From the NCBI RefSeq assembly GCF_904846175.1, contig NZ_CAJGZM010000009.1, positions 1 through 64,000 of the forward strand: DNA of 64,000 bases, written 5' to 3'. Both the position numbers and the translations under genes were made by a program. Position 1 is the stretch's first letter. Each line of letters opens with the position of its first letter. Positions 48,697 to 58,811 of this stretch are shown here, piece by piece. Below the pieces are notes generated by a model. That model did no database searches. It worked only from the letters and a program-made list of their open reading frames with translations, and was not told the DNA's origin. The stretch is from Psychrobacter immobilis. GTDB taxonomy: Bacteria > Pseudomonadota > Gammaproteobacteria > Pseudomonadales > Moraxellaceae.

Positions 48697-49377
48697 ATGA
48701 ACCAAACCAGCGCCACAGAGACTCATCAACAAGCATCCACCTTAAATGATTCAATATCGGCTACGCCGCAAAACCAATGGGTGCTCGCCAGTAATAATAA
48801 AGGCAAACTTGCTGAGTTTACCCGCTTGTTTGCAGCGGCAGATTTGGATGTGACGATTGTCCCGCAAGGTCAACTTGATATTGAAGATGCCATCGAAGAC
48901 GGCTTGAGTTTTATTGAAAACGCCATTATCAAAGCGCGTCATGCCAGCCGAGCAAGCGGATTACCCGCAATTGCAGATGATTCAGGGCTTTGCGTGCCAG
49001 TATTAGGTAATGCACCCGGTATTTACTCTGCCCGCTATGCAGGCGAGCATGGCAATGATGCCAAAAACAATGCCAAGCTTATCGCTGACTTGCAACCTAT
49101 CCGCGATGCGCAGCCAAATACACCTATTTCTGGTATGTTCGTCTGCGTATTGGCAATGGTACGCCATGCCGATGATCCGCTACCGATTATCGCGCAAGGT
49201 TTATGGCAGGGTGAAATTTTGAATGCGCCGCATGGTGATGGCGGTTTTGGTTACGATCCGCTGTTTTGGTTGCCAGAGCTACAAGCGACGGCCGCAAGCT
49301 TAAGCGCTGCTGATAAAAACAGCATCAGTCATCGCGGTCAGGCGATTGAGCAGTTATTGGCGCAGTTGCCGTCATAA
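48697..49377 (+). CDS. rdgB: XTP/dITP diphosphatase
   Basis: 226 residues. The Ham1/RdgB signature is complete: LASNNKGKLAEF near residue 30, FIENAIIKARHAS, ADDSGLCVPVLGNAPGIYSARYAG, GDGGFGYDPLFW and SHRGQAIEQL. It hydrolyses deaminated purine nucleoside triphosphates to keep them out of nucleic acids. It has an extra N-terminal stretch of about 25 residues, Thr/Ser/Gln-rich, before the QWVLASNN core. No gene for an associated coproporphyrinogen oxidase follows, unlike E. coli. Confidence 0.95.
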   Translation: MNQTSATETHQQASTLNDSISATPQNQWVLASNNKGKLAEFTRLFAAADLDVTIVPQGQLDIEDAIEDGLSFIENAIIKARHASRASGLPAIADDSGLCVPVLGNAPGIYSARYAGEHGNDAKNNAKLIADLQPIRDAQPNTPISGMFVCVLAMVRHADDPLPIIAQGLWQGEILNAPHGDGGFGYDPLFWLPELQATAASLSAADKNSISHRGQAIEQLLAQLPS

Positions 49378-49780
49378 GCTTATTTGATAATAAAGCGCAT
49401 TTAGTAATAATAAGCGGGAAGATTAAAGCAAAGTTATACTCATAAACCCCCTAAGGGGCGATTAAACAGATAATTTTTACTTTGATAAACAGATAGATTA
49501 TACTGTTCTACTTTTAAAATTTTGTTGAAAGCCGTTATTTGTCTGTATAATTAAGCAAAAAGCGTTATTATGCGATTTATTTACGGTTAATATTGATATC
49601 AGATAGCGTCTATTCAGATAAAGCATTTCTCATTTTTGTGTCAGCAGCGATTGTTATGGGCACGGACGGCGAAATTGCGCGCTATCAATATCCCCTATTT
49701 ATTCCAACGGCAACCAGTAGCACACGCGTATTTTGCAGCATGGTTGTCTATTATTATTTAATCATAAAGGTGTAATTAAC
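49378..49780. other. Spacer upstream of tig
   Basis: 403 bp. CCCC-CTAA-GGGG (49447-49458) is a short hairpin without a T-run. A promoter candidate for tig is at 49522-49551. A 60-codon ORF at 49593 has no ribosome-binding site and I reject it. Confidence 0.45.
49522..49551 (+). promoter_or_regulatory. Candidate tig promoter
   Basis: TTGTTG (49522-49527), 18-bp spacer, TATAAT (49546-49551). Leader of about 220 nt before tig. Confidence 0.4.
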
Positions 49781-51124
49781 ATGGCTACAGATTTACAAGT
49801 CACAACCAACAAGCTATCTAACAAAGAAACTCAGCTAACGGTTAAAGTTCCTGTCGAAAAAATTCAAAATAAAGTTGAAGGCCGTATTCGCCAAGTGGCG
49901 AAAACTGCCAAGATTGACGGTTTCCGTAAAGGTAACGTTCCTATGTCACATATCCGTTCACAGTACGGTGCTGGCATTCAACAAGAAGTCATCAACGATG
50001 TGATCCGTGATACCGTATTCGAAGCGATCAAATCTGAAGACATCCGCGCGGTTGGCATGCCTAACATCGACGACGTAAAACTTGAAGATGATTTCTTGGT
50101 ATATCAAGCGACTGTTGAAATCTTCCCAGAAATCGACGTGCAAGGTATTGATGAAATCGAAGTTGAGCGTCACACGGCGACAGTTAGCGACGAAGACGTT
50201 GACACCATGATTGAAAACCTACAAAAACAACGTGAAGAATTCGTTGAGAAAAAAGGTAAAGCGGCCAAAGACAATCAAGTAACGTTTGACTTTGAAGGCT
50301 CAATCGACGGCGAGAAATTCGAAGGCGGTTCTGCTGAAGACTTCAAACTGGTTATCGGTAGCAACCAAATGATTCCAGGTTTTGAAGATGGCATCAAAGG
50401 CATGAAAGCTGGCGAAGAAAAAGTCATCGACGTCACTTTCCCAGAAGATTACCAAGCTGAAAACTTAGCTGGTAAAGAAGCGCAGTTTAAAATCAACGTA
50501 AAATTGGTTGAAAAATCAAAATTACCTGAAATCGATGATGCGTTCCTAGAGCTGTTCGGTGTTAAAGAAGGCGGCGTTGAGAAATTAAAAGAAGACGTCC
50601 GTAAAAACATGGAACGCGAAATCAAAAATGCTGCGCGTAGCCAAGTAAAACAAGCGACGTTTGATGCGTTGTTAGAGAAGAACGAGTTTGACGTACCAAA
50701 CGCCATGCTAGAGCAAGAAATCGAGCGTCAACGCAACATGATGATGCAACGTTTTTCTCAGCAGTTCGGTGCCAATGCTGATAGCTTCGATAAAGACATG
50801 CTACCGAATGAGCTATTTGAAGAGCAAGCGCTACGTGCTGCCCGTCTTGGCATCATCGTTGCTCGCGTTATCGACACCAAAGGCTTAGAAGTCGATCAAG
50901 AGCGTGTTGAAAGCTTTATCAAAGAAGCCGCTGAAAACTACGAAGATCCAAGCGAGGTCATCGAATACTACACCAATGACAAGCAACAACGCGCTAACAT
51001 TGAGTCTGTGGTTCTAGAAGACCAAGTGGTCGATTATCTAATCGAGCAAGGCAAAGTAACTGACAAAGAAGTTAGCTACCAAGACCTATTGGCTGCTCAG
51101 CAACAACAGCAGCAAGGTATGTAA
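49781..51124 (+). CDS. tig: Trigger factor
   Basis: 447 residues; the start [16 protein letters not shown] follows AAAGGTG. The frame is open for 16 more codons upstream but the family start is here. The ribosome-binding domain has the GFRKGNVP signature (about 45-52). The FKBP-type PPIase domain spans about 155-240 ([31 protein letters not shown]). The C-terminal chaperone arms follow and end in a Gln-rich tail. It binds nascent chains at the ribosome exit. clpP and clpX follow, as in many bacteria. Confidence 0.97.
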   Translation: MATDLQVTTNKLSNKETQLTVKVPVEKIQNKVEGRIRQVAKTAKIDGFRKGNVPMSHIRSQYGAGIQQEVINDVIRDTVFEAIKSEDIRAVGMPNIDDVKLEDDFLVYQATVEIFPEIDVQGIDEIEVERHTATVSDEDVDTMIENLQKQREEFVEKKGKAAKDNQVTFDFEGSIDGEKFEGGSAEDFKLVIGSNQMIPGFEDGIKGMKAGEEKVIDVTFPEDYQAENLAGKEAQFKINVKLVEKSKLPEIDDAFLELFGVKEGGVEKLKEDVRKNMEREIKNAARSQVKQATFDALLEKNEFDVPNAMLEQEIERQRNMMMQRFSQQFGANADSFDKDMLPNELFEEQALRAARLGIIVARVIDTKGLEVDQERVESFIKEAAENYEDPSEVIEYYTNDKQQRANIESVVLEDQVVDYLIEQGKVTDKEVSYQDLLAAQQQQQQGM

Positions 51125-51631
51125 TTTAGCGCTTTAGCGTTACTGCTCTAAAATGTATTACGAATGCCCTAACTTCTGGTTAGGGCATTTTTATTGCTGG
51201 CTTATAAATCGCGTGTCTATAAATTGCCGGCTTATTAGCGGCTTTTATTCAGTGTTTATTCATACTACCCTTGATAAATAGGCATAGACGCCTTATTAAT
51301 AGGGAGTCATTTATCATTTGTCACATTAAAAAGTTACTATTGGCCTGATAAAAAAGTTACCATTAGCTCAATTATTTTTAGCGGTGACTGTTTTTAAACG
51401 CTTTTATTTCTAGCTGTTATCTAGAATAACTTTTAAGCGCCGTCTTCAATCAAGAATATGATTGGCGACTTGCTAGCGATATTTAGAGCATTTAATTGAA
51501 GCTAATGGGTTTTATTAACAGACGGCTTTTATTAACAGACAGCAATGTTTACAATGATAACCACCATAAAAATTTAGCCAACAACTACTCTATATTTCTT
51601 TATTTTATGTACTTATAAACAGGACATCTTT
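51125..51631. other. Spacer, tig / clpP
   Basis: 507 bp. The tig terminator (51163-51194) is at its start. TTTTATTAACAGAC is repeated at 51510-51523 and 51527-51540, and a looser pair (AAAAAGTTACTATTGGC / AAAAAGTTACCATTAGC) lies around 51328-51366. No supported ORF. clpP therefore probably has its own promoter here. Confidence 0.45.
51163..51194 (+). terminator. Terminator after tig
   Basis: AATGCCCTAAC (51163-51173), loop TTCTG, GTTAGGGCATT (51179-51189), followed by TTTTATT. Confidence 0.85.
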
Positions 51632-52327
51632 ATGACAGATTATGATCGCATCACTGCTAACCCGCATTTTGATATGTTGATGAGTGCGCACAATACTGCC
51701 CAGAGCGCACAATATAGCCAAAGCGCGCCACAAGCAGCATTAGTTCCAATGGTGGTTGAGCAGTCAGCGCGCGGTGAACGCTCGTTTGATATTTTCTCAC
51801 GCCTATTACGTGAGCGCGTTATCTTTTTGACCGGTCAAGTTGAAGACCATATGGCCAATCTTATCGTCGCGCAGTTGCTATTTTTAGAAGCCGAAAACCC
51901 TGATAAAGACATCCATTTATATATCAACTCGCCAGGCGGCTCAGTAAGTGCTGGTTTGGCTATTTTTGATACCATGAACTTTATCAAACCTGAAGTATCG
52001 ACCATCTGTATGGGCGGCGCTTATAGCATGGGTTCATTCTTGCTCGCAGCGGGTCAAAAAGGCAAACGTTATGCCCTAGCCAACTCTCGCGTGATGATTC
52101 ATCAGCCTTCAGGCGGTGCGCAAGGTCAAGCAACTGATATCGAAATTAATGCGCGTGAAATTCTAAAAACTCGCGCTCGTTTGAACGAGATTTTGGCTGA
52201 GCGTACGGGTCAACCGGTTGAGAAAATCGAAAAAGACGTTGAGCGTGACTATTGGTTAGATGCCAAAGAAGCCAAAGAATACGGTCTAGTCGACGAAGTA
52301 TTAGAGCGTCGCCCTGCTTCTTTATAA
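51632..52327 (+). CDS. clpP: ATP-dependent Clp protease proteolytic subunit
   Basis: 231 residues, with an N-terminal stretch of about 35 residues (Ala/Gln/Ser-rich) that is probably the processed propeptide. The Ser-His-Asp triad is present: Ser132 ([11 protein letters not shown]), His157 ([12 protein letters not shown]) and Asp206 (VERDYWLD). The motif around the active serine, GGAYSMGS, differs from the common GQAASMGA and is probably a lineage variant. [20 protein letters not shown] is typical. It forms the double-ring protease with ClpX or ClpA. AGGA precedes the start. Confidence 0.97.
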   Translation: MTDYDRITANPHFDMLMSAHNTAQSAQYSQSAPQAALVPMVVEQSARGERSFDIFSRLLRERVIFLTGQVEDHMANLIVAQLLFLEAENPDKDIHLYINSPGGSVSAGLAIFDTMNFIKPEVSTICMGGAYSMGSFLLAAGQKGKRYALANSRVMIHQPSGGAQGQATDIEINAREILKTRARLNEILAERTGQPVEKIEKDVERDYWLDAKEAKEYGLVDEVLERRPASL

Positions 52328-52474
52328 GCGCCTTAATAGTAGACGTTTAAAAACCTTAAACATCACTGCCTAAGCGCGATAGGGTAAGAGAAAATATATT
52401 AAGTGCCCTGCGCTTTTACATCGATGTCCATAATCAGAATATTGAGCAGTATTAAATTTTAGGAGTGCCGTTAT

Positions 52475-53788
52475 ATGGCAGAAGATAACACCCCGCAGTG
52501 TTCGTTTTGCGGCAAAGAAAAAAGTGAAGTAAAGCAGCTGATTGCCGCTGACAACGCCAATATCTGTAATGAATGTATTGAGCTATGTACGGACCTGATT
52601 GCGGACAGCGCCAAAGATGGTGACGACGATAGCGATATTGACACCTCTTGGGTCAACAAAAAGCTGCCAACGCCAAAAGAGCTACGTGCCAAACTTGATG
52701 AATACGTCATCGGGCAAGATGCAGCGAAGAAAGCCTTAGCCGTTGCGGTTTATAACCACTATAAACGCCTAAAAGTCAGCCAGACTCTAGCCAATGACAG
52801 TAAAAAAGCTAAGATTGGCGCTGATGATGCGATGGTTGAATTGGCAAAAAGTAATATTTTGTTAATTGGTCCAACCGGCTCTGGTAAAACCTTGTTGGCG
52901 CAAACCTTGGCGCGCTTACTCGACGTTCCCTTTGCGATGGCGGATGCCACAACCTTAACCGAAGCCGGTTATGTCGGTGAAGATGTCGAAAACATTGTCC
53001 AAAAGCTACTACAAGCGTCAGATTATGATGTCAGTAAAGCTGAGCAAGGCATTATCTATATTGATGAGATTGATAAAATCAGTAAAAAAGGCGATAACCC
53101 ATCTATCACGCGTGACGTCTCAGGCGAAGGTGTGCAGCAAGCCTTGCTTAAGCTTATCGAAGGTACGGTTGCCGCTATTCCACCACACGGTGGTCGTAAG
53201 CATCCACAGCAAGAGCTGATCCAAGTTGATACCAGCAATATCTTAATCATCGTCGGTGGTGCGTTTGCTGGCCTTGATAAAGTCATTCAGCAGCGTACAG
53301 AAAAAGGCGGTATTGGTTTTAATGCCGATGTCAGCTCAAAAGATGATAGTAAACGTAGCTCAGAGCTGCTGCAGCAAGTAGAGCCGGAAGATTTGATTAA
53401 GTTTGGGCTTATCCCAGAGCTGATCGGTCGTCTTCCTGTGCTCGCTGCTCTCACAGAGCTTGATGAAGATGCTTTGGTACAGATATTGACAGAGCCAAAA
53501 AACGCCTTAGTTAAGCAGTATAAATATCTGTTTGATATGGAAGGCGCTGACATTACCTTTACCAAAGAAGCGCTTGATGCCATCGCCAAAAAAGCCATGG
53601 CACGCAAAACAGGGGCTCGTGGACTGCGCTCTATCGTTGAAAACGCGCTTCTTGAGACGATGTATGAGCTACCTTCAATGGAAAATGCTAAGACCGTACT
53701 CGTTGATGAAGCAGTAATTAACGACGGTAAAATCCCTGAAATCACCTTCTCTAACGGTGACTCAGAACAGATAGCGATCGACGCTTAA
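52475..53788 (+). CDS. clpX: ATP-dependent Clp protease ATP-binding subunit ClpX
   Basis: 437 residues. The N-terminal zinc domain has Cys9, Cys12, Cys31 and Cys34. The AAA+ domain has Walker [12 protein letters not shown], the pore loop GYVGEDVE and Walker [10 protein letters not shown], and the sensor arginine region follows. GGIGFNADV matches the IGF loop that docks on Clp[13 protein letters not shown] is the C-terminal sensor-2 region. It unfolds proteins for ClpP and follows it by 147 bp. AGGAG precedes the start. Confidence 0.98.
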   Translation: MAEDNTPQCSFCGKEKSEVKQLIAADNANICNECIELCTDLIADSAKDGDDDSDIDTSWVNKKLPTPKELRAKLDEYVIGQDAAKKALAVAVYNHYKRLKVSQTLANDSKKAKIGADDAMVELAKSNILLIGPTGSGKTLLAQTLARLLDVPFAMADATTLTEAGYVGEDVENIVQKLLQASDYDVSKAEQGIIYIDEIDKISKKGDNPSITRDVSGEGVQQALLKLIEGTVAAIPPHGGRKHPQQELIQVDTSNILIIVGGAFAGLDKVIQQRTEKGGIGFNADVSSKDDSKRSSELLQQVEPEDLIKFGLIPELIGRLPVLAALTELDEDALVQILTEPKNALVKQYKYLFDMEGADITFTKEALDAIAKKAMARKTGARGLRSIVENALLETMYELPSMENAKTVLVDEAVINDGKIPEITFSNGDSEQIAIDA

Positions 53789-53825
53789 AAGTTTTTATCT
53801 GCTTTATTAAAGCAGTAATTAAAGT

Positions 53826-53863
53826 AAAAGTGTCTAGTGTAAATTATGCTAGACACTTTTTTT
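53826..53863 (+). terminator. Terminator after clpX
   Basis: AAAAGTGTCTAG (53826-53837) and CTAGACACTTTT (53849-53860) form a 12-bp stem followed by TTT. Confidence 0.85.
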
Positions 53864-54042
53864 ATGTCCGCTTACTTCTCATTTTATTTCTTGCAGCTAA
53901 TGTAATGGGTAAAAATGACAGCTGCGTTTATCAATCCCTATCAGCGCTTATCATCAATCATGCTAAGGTAAAGCGACTTTTTATACGTTATCCTTATTTA
54001 CGACCAAACCTCTAAAATCAATGATACAAAGGACTGTTTATC

Positions 54043-55092
54043 ATGCTTAACACTGTTTCTGGAAATATCTCTGCAGTAGCAAACTCACTACGCCAACATC
54101 TGCCTTTTCCCTCTCATCAAGACCATGACATTACTCCCTATTACCGCAACCACGTCGCTGCTATTACTGGGGCTGGCTCTGGTATGGGGCGCGAGCTTGC
54201 CATTCATTTGGCAAAAATGGGCTGCCATGTGGCTCTATCAGATATCAATGCTGAGCAACTGGCACAAACTAAAGATTTACTGGTCGGCTATGATGTCAAA
54301 GTCACCACCACCGTACTTGATGTCTCAGACAATAAGGCAGTTGAAGCGTGGGCTGATAGCGTGATGGCAGAGCATGGTAAAGTAAACTTTATCTTTAATA
54401 ATGCGGGCGTGGCACTTTATTCAACTGTAGAAGGTAGCAGCATTAGCGAGCTTGAATGGGTCATAGATATCAATTTTTGGGGCGTGGTTTATGGTACCAA
54501 GGCATTTTTACCCTTGATTAAAAACAGCGTCAAAGAAAGTGAAGTTAATGACAACAACAAAGATAGTAACAAGAATAACAAAGCGCGCCAGTTTAACGAA
54601 CACGGCCACATCATTAATATCTCAAGCTTATTTGGTTTGACCGCGCAGCCTTCACAATCTGCTTATAACGCCAGCAAATTTGCTGTACGTGGTTTTACCG
54701 AAAGCTTGCGTCAAGAGCTAGATATTCAGCGTTGCGGCGTATCAGCGACCTGTATTCATCCCGGTGGCATTAAGACCAATATCGCTAATAGCGCTCGTGG
54801 TAACGACAGTATCAGCGACCTTGGCATGCGTAGCGGCCGTAAAGCCATCAGTAGTTTTAATAAATTCTTAAAATTTGATGCCAACGCCGCTGCTTGGATT
54901 ATTTTGCAGGCTGCCGCAAGCAATCATCCTCGCTGCTTGATTGGCAATGATGCCAAAATGATGGATGCTGTCCAACGAGCTTTTCCAGCGCACTATAGCA
55001 CTGTCCTAAACCGCGTCAATAAACTGTCACGCAAGTTAAAAGGCAAAAAACGCACAAAAACGGCTGATCGCAAAGCGATAATTACTAATTAA
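54043..55092 (+). CDS. Short-chain dehydrogenase/reductase
   Basis: 349 residues. A classical SDR core: TGAGSGMGRE (42-51, NAD(P) site), NNAGV (119-123), the Ser in INISSLFG (around 194) and YNASK (Tyr208, Lys212). An insertion rich in Asn, Asp and Lys (about 162-184, with VNDNNKDSNKNNK) sits between the LPLIKNS helix and the GHIINISS strand. The tail is basic (LSRKLKGKKRTK). Substrate unknown. AAAGGAC precedes the start, and a strong terminator follows. Confidence 0.9.
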   Translation: MLNTVSGNISAVANSLRQHLPFPSHQDHDITPYYRNHVAAITGAGSGMGRELAIHLAKMGCHVALSDINAEQLAQTKDLLVGYDVKVTTTVLDVSDNKAVEAWADSVMAEHGKVNFIFNNAGVALYSTVEGSSISELEWVIDINFWGVVYGTKAFLPLIKNSVKESEVNDNNKDSNKNNKARQFNEHGHIINISSLFGLTAQPSQSAYNASKFAVRGFTESLRQELDIQRCGVSATCIHPGGIKTNIANSARGNDSISDLGMRSGRKAISSFNKFLKFDANAAAWIILQAAASNHPRCLIGNDAKMMDAVQRAFPAHYSTVLNRVNKLSRKLKGKKRTKTADRKAIITN

Positions 55093-55568
55093 TCTAGTGG
55101 CAAATAAACGGCAATAAGTTAAACCGCTAAAAAGATATCCTTAACAAAAAAGCGCGTAAATATTTTCATATTTACGCGCTTTTTTAGTGAAAAAATATAG
55201 TCGCCGATACTATCTAAAGTATTGACTATCTATTTACATCGTTTGTCGTGTTAGGTTTTATTTTAATTTAATTTAAAAACACTTTACGTATTTGTATTTG
55301 ATACAATCATGTTACTAGCAACTTACAGATTGATTACTTTTCAGATTCTGGCAGGCAAAATAAAACGGATTAATGGGTAAAAGTGCGCCTTAGCGGTACG
55401 CTAATAATATGACGCCCGTTATTTTAGCCCTTATAAATATCGAATTTAAATGTCGAAATCCTAGCTTCTACTTTATCCAAAATATTGAAATAATTTCTAC
55501 CATCATGACCACTAAATTATCATAAAAATATAGTTTTACATATTATTTTTCATCATAAGGATATTCCA
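55093..55568. other. Spacer, SDR / tsdA
   Basis: 476 bp. The SDR terminator is at its start. The rest is AT-rich with no supported ORF and no RNA gene recognised; the tsdA promoter must lie here but no convincing match was seen. Confidence 0.45.
55146..55185 (+). terminator. Terminator after the SDR gene
   Basis: A perfect 17-bp stem, AAAAAAGCGCGTAAATA (55146-55162) and TATTTACGCGCTTTTTT (55169-55185), with a 6-nt loop. Confidence 0.88.
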
Positions 55569-56564
55569 ATGACAAATTTCCCACGCGCCAAGCCCTCCTC
55601 CCTTTTAGTAGCCACTATTTTTGCCATTAGCGCCGTCAGTATGACCGGCTGTAGCAATAGCGGTGAAACCAAAGCCGTTGACCGTCTAGAAGAGGCAGAG
55701 GCGTTAGCCCGTGTCAAAGCCCTCGAAGCCCGTGCAGATACGCTACAAAGCAATATGCCAGCGGCCAATGATATGAGCGCTAGTGCAGGCGGCGGTGATA
55801 CGGCTGGCGCAGCAGGTGGCAAACCAGCGATTAAAATGCCAGACGAATCGACTATTCCAGATGATGAATATGGGGCAGCAGTACGCCGCGGCCTACAACT
55901 CGCTAATCATACCTATAAAGAGCTGCCAAATAACGTTGGCAACCAGCTTAACTGCACCAGCTGTCATTTAGGTAATGGCTCAGAAGCCTATGCCGCACCT
56001 TGGAATAATATGACCAGTATTTACCCTGTTTACCGTTCGCGCGCAGGTCGCGTCAACGTGATACAAGAGCGGATTAATGGCTGTTTTGAGCGCTCAATGA
56101 ATGGTAAAGGACTTGAGCTGGGTTCAGATGATATGAACGCCATGGTATCTTATATGAGCTGGTTGTCACAAGACATGCCATTCGGGGTGTCACCTGAAGG
56201 TCGCGGTTTCGTCAAAGTGGATAAAAACCTCGAGCCAAATACTGAAACAGGTGAAAAGCTATTTGCAGAAAAATGTAGCGTTTGTCACGGTGACAATGGC
56301 GAAGGGCAATATAACGATGATGGCACTTATATCTATCCAGCAGTTGCTGGTGATAAGTCCTTTAACGATGGCGCGGGCATGGCACGTACTTATACTGCTG
56401 CGGCCTTTATTAAAGGTAAAATGCCATTTGGACAAGGTAATACGCTAAGTGACCAAGAAGCGGTCGATATTGCCGCCTACTTTACCCACTTGCCGCGCCC
56501 TGTAAAAGCCAATAAAGACAAAGATTGGCCAAACGGCGATGCACCAAAAGATGTCCGTCGTTAA
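55569..56564 (+). CDS. tsdA: Diheme cytochrome c, thiosulfate dehydrogenase TsdA-like
   Basis: 331 residues. A lipoprotein signal ends in SMTGC with Cys28. A Glu/Ala-rich helix (about 37-60) and an Ala/Gly/Ser-rich linker (about 65-85) hold the heme domains off the membrane. Heme 1: Cys129-Cys132-His133 (CTSCH). Heme 2: Cys236-Cys239-His240 (CSVCH) with candidate axial Met285 (GKMPFG). The segment RVNVIQERINGCFERSMNG holds Cys172, at the place of the conserved Cys that ligates heme 1 in TsdA. TsdA converts thiosulfate and tetrathionate into each other. No tsdB gene is beside it. The start has AAGGAT. Confidence 0.87.
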   Translation: MTNFPRAKPSSLLVATIFAISAVSMTGCSNSGETKAVDRLEEAEALARVKALEARADTLQSNMPAANDMSASAGGGDTAGAAGGKPAIKMPDESTIPDDEYGAAVRRGLQLANHTYKELPNNVGNQLNCTSCHLGNGSEAYAAPWNNMTSIYPVYRSRAGRVNVIQERINGCFERSMNGKGLELGSDDMNAMVSYMSWLSQDMPFGVSPEGRGFVKVDKNLEPNTETGEKLFAEKCSVCHGDNGEGQYNDDGTYIYPAVAGDKSFNDGAGMARTYTAAAFIKGKMPFGQGNTLSDQEAVDIAAYFTHLPRPVKANKDKDWPNGDAPKDVRR

Positions 56565-56590
56565 TTAATAAAGCTCATAATTTACACAAT

Positions 56591-56626
56591 AAAAAAAGCC
56601 CAGCTACTTAATAGCTGGGCTCTTTT
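56591..56626. terminator. Bidirectional terminator, tsdA / EIIC-like gene
   Basis: AGCCCAGCTA (56597-56606) and TAGCTGGGCT (56612-56621), 10-bp stem with a 5-nt loop; T-rich on plus (CTTTTA) and a T7 run on minus. Confidence 0.85.
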
Positions 56627-56680
56627 ATCATTGGTAGTTAGAATAAACAGTTAGGATAATTTGCGTCCTTTACCTTTAAT

Positions 56681-57778
56681 TTAAGGCAGTTTCATATCGC
56701 CATCGACCAACCAACCAAGGCGACGCATCACATAAGCGACCACACCAGCGATAAGCGCAGGTAAAACGAACATCAATAAAATAATCGCTGTCCATAACTG
56801 AGTACTGCTCATGATTTCTTGTGATGCTTCAATGACACCAAACACCCCAACCAACCCTGCCGTACCCATACCTGCGCCGGTCGCCGTACAAGCTAGCCCA
56901 AAGCCAACAGTTGCAATAGGACCAACAATGGCGCTCGCAATCACAGCAGGAAGCAACACCAGCGGTTTTTTTAGGACATTAGGGATTTGTAGCATACTGG
57001 TGCCAAGTCCTTGAGATATGACGCCACTGATGCCGTTATCTTTAAAACTGGCCACCGCAAAACCAATCATATGCGCCGCGCAGCCAACCACCGCTGCCCC
57101 ACCTGCTAAGCCGCCAAGTCCAATAGCGATACAGATAGCTGCGCTTGAGGTCGGTAGCGTCAATAAAATCCCAACGACAACCGCAATTACGATACCCATC
57201 AATAATGGCTGTAACTCAGTCGCTGCTTGAATACCGTGACCAATAGCATTGACCGCAGCAACGACCGGAGGATTAAGTAGCGCACAAACCATTAGTGCAA
57301 CGGCACAAACCACTAAAGGGATAAGCAAAATATCGAGCTTGGTCTTGCCAGCGACCCAAGTACCGGCACGATAAGCAAACACTGAGGTCAAATAAGCACC
57401 AATTGGATTACCGGGCAGCGCAGCAAAGGTTGCTGGACCAGATTCTTGCGCTATAAATAAGTTGCCTGCCATTAAGGCTTCAGAATGCGCACCAAGCATC
57501 CCTGCGACCAAACAGCTAAGCATCACCAAAGTTGGCGCTTTAAGATAATAAGCGATGCCAACACCGATACCCGCCCCCATCAGCACTGACGCCAGCTTAC
57601 CAACAGCAACTAACGCCGCGATATTTAACCAACCACCAATTTGCGAGATGATAAGACCGGCGATAAGGGTAACAAACAGCCCTAACGCCATCCCTGTAAA
57701 AGCATCAATAAAATACTTTTGAAAAAAAGCTTTAACCATACCAACGGGTGCAGTTTCTGAAGGAGTCGCAGTCATCAT
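56681..57778 (-). CDS. Integral membrane protein, PTS EIIC-like (PF13303 type)
   Basis: 365 residues, almost wholly hydrophobic, with about 9-10 predicted membrane segments rich in Gly, Ala, Val and Ile. Segments such as TLPTSSAAICIAIGLGGLAGG and PVVAAVNAIGHGI (with a conserved-looking Asn/Ala/Gly pattern) resemble the EIIC-type membrane proteins of family PTS_EIIC_2. No EIIA, EIIB, HPr or EI gene is nearby, so a PTS role is not shown; it could be a stand-alone transporter. It is followed by a shared terminator with tsdA. Confidence 0.72.
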   Translation of the reverse strand: MMTATPSETAPVGMVKAFFQKYFIDAFTGMALGLFVTLIAGLIISQIGGWLNIAALVAVGKLASVLMGAGIGVGIAYYLKAPTLVMLSCLVAGMLGAHSEALMAGNLFIAQESGPATFAALPGNPIGAYLTSVFAYRAGTWVAGKTKLDILLIPLVVCAVALMVCALLNPPVVAAVNAIGHGIQAATELQPLLMGIVIAVVVGILLTLPTSSAAICIAIGLGGLAGGAAVVGCAAHMIGFAVASFKDNGISGVISQGLGTSMLQIPNVLKKPLVLLPAVIASAIVGPIATVGFGLACTATGAGMGTAGLVGVFGVIEASQEIMSSTQLWTAIILLMFVLPALIAGVVAYVMRRLGWLVDGDMKLP

Positions 57779-57836
57779 AATGCTCTTATATTAAGTTTGC
57801 TAAAAGATGCCGAAAAATATATCAAAAAAAAGGGAT

Positions 57837-57865
57837 AAAAAAAGCGTCTTCGTGACGCTTTTTTT
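57837..57865 (-). terminator. Terminator after the SPOR-protein gene
   Basis: AAGCGTC (57842-57848), loop TTCGT, GACGCTT (57854-57860), flanked by A7 and T7. On the minus strand it lies just after the SPOR gene; it also reads on plus. Confidence 0.82.
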
Positions 57866-57881
57866 AATCAATAATTTGCCC

Positions 57882-58700
57882 TTAACGGCGCTGCTCAACG
57901 ATAATAGAATCAATGCCATTATTTTGTAGGCGCTGCTGGGCAGTAGCAACCGCTTGACGGTTACTCATCGGGCGTGAAATCACCTGATAAATAGGCAAGC
58001 CGTTACCCGTGGTGTTTTTAACGACACGAGCGTCCACACCCGCCATCAGCACTTGCGCACGGCGACGGTCTGCTTCGTCGGCATCTCCAAAGCTGTTGAT
58101 TTGCAAAATATAAGTCGCCGCAGGTTTAGCTGGCTGGATACTTGCAGTGCCAGCACTAGGTTTGTTTGTAGCCGCACCTGTATTACTCGTAGCTGGTGTG
58201 CCGTCATAGGTAGCATCTTCTTCAACGATGACAATATCGTCATCATTATTATTGGCTGCATTATTAGCATTGTTGCCACGATTCGGCTCAATAGTGGTGC
58301 TTTCAGAGATGCCAAAGTTACCCGCATCATTAACACCGGGTGTGGTACTTTCTGGCTGATTGACGATCACATCTGGCTCAAAGTCAGTGATTTGACCTGA
58401 TTGGCTACCACTGCCTTCACCAAAGTCTTCATCAGGGATGGTTGCCATCTCTTGATTGGGCAAAATATCATAGAACTCATAATCACCATTATCGGTATCG
58501 GTATCGACTCGTTGCTGCACTTGTCTATCAGGATCGGTAGTATCACCGCTGCCCGCAGGACTAAAATTAAACAAGGGTGAGAGGTATAAAAACACCCCAA
58601 TCATGAGCGTCAACACCGCCCCAACAAACATCCATAATAAGCCTGACACACTACTAGTTTTGCGTTTTTCAGTGGCACCTTTTGGTTTTTTGGCTAACAT
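57882..58700 (-). CDS. SPOR domain cell-division-type protein (FtsN-like)
   Basis: 272 residues. A short basic N-terminus, one transmembrane helix (about 20-42), a long acidic, Asn/Thr-rich periplasmic linker and a C-terminal SPOR domain (about 195-270: YILQINSFGDADEADRRRAQ... to IDSIIVEQRR). The DYEFYDILPNQE segment (73-84) after the helix is a feature of SPOR proteins encoded after argS in Pseudomonas-like bacteria. SPOR domains bind denuded glycan at the septum, and FtsN activates septal synthesis. The linker has an Asn/Asp run (NNANNAANNNDDD). It follows argS on the same strand. Confidence 0.88.
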   Translation of the reverse strand: MLAKKPKGATEKRKTSSVSGLLWMFVGAVLTLMIGVFLYLSPLFNFSPAGSGDTTDPDRQVQQRVDTDTDNGDYEFYDILPNQEMATIPDEDFGEGSGSQSGQITDFEPDVIVNQPESTTPGVNDAGNFGISESTTIEPNRGNNANNAANNNDDDIVIVEEDATYDGTPATSNTGAATNKPSAGTASIQPAKPAATYILQINSFGDADEADRRRAQVLMAGVDARVVKNTTGNGLPIYQVISRPMSNRQAVATAQQRLQNNGIDSIIVEQRR

Positions 58701-58811
58701 GGATCTCGTTCTCCCTACTGAATATATCTATCGTTGTCGAATTATCAATGTTGAACTGTCATTGTCGAATAGTCGGCGGCGAATCATGGCTAGCAGCCGT
58801 TTCTCTTTATA

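Noticed and set aside
49447-49458. CCCC-CTAA-GGGG hairpin as rdgB terminator
   Set aside because: Only a 4-bp stem with no T-run after it.
49593-49775. 60-codon ORF before tig
   Set aside because: No ribosome-binding site, and it ends just before tig in a different frame; probably chance in the leader.
53287-53745. 152-codon ORF antisense to clpX
   Set aside because: Ser-rich low-information chain, a shadow of clpX.
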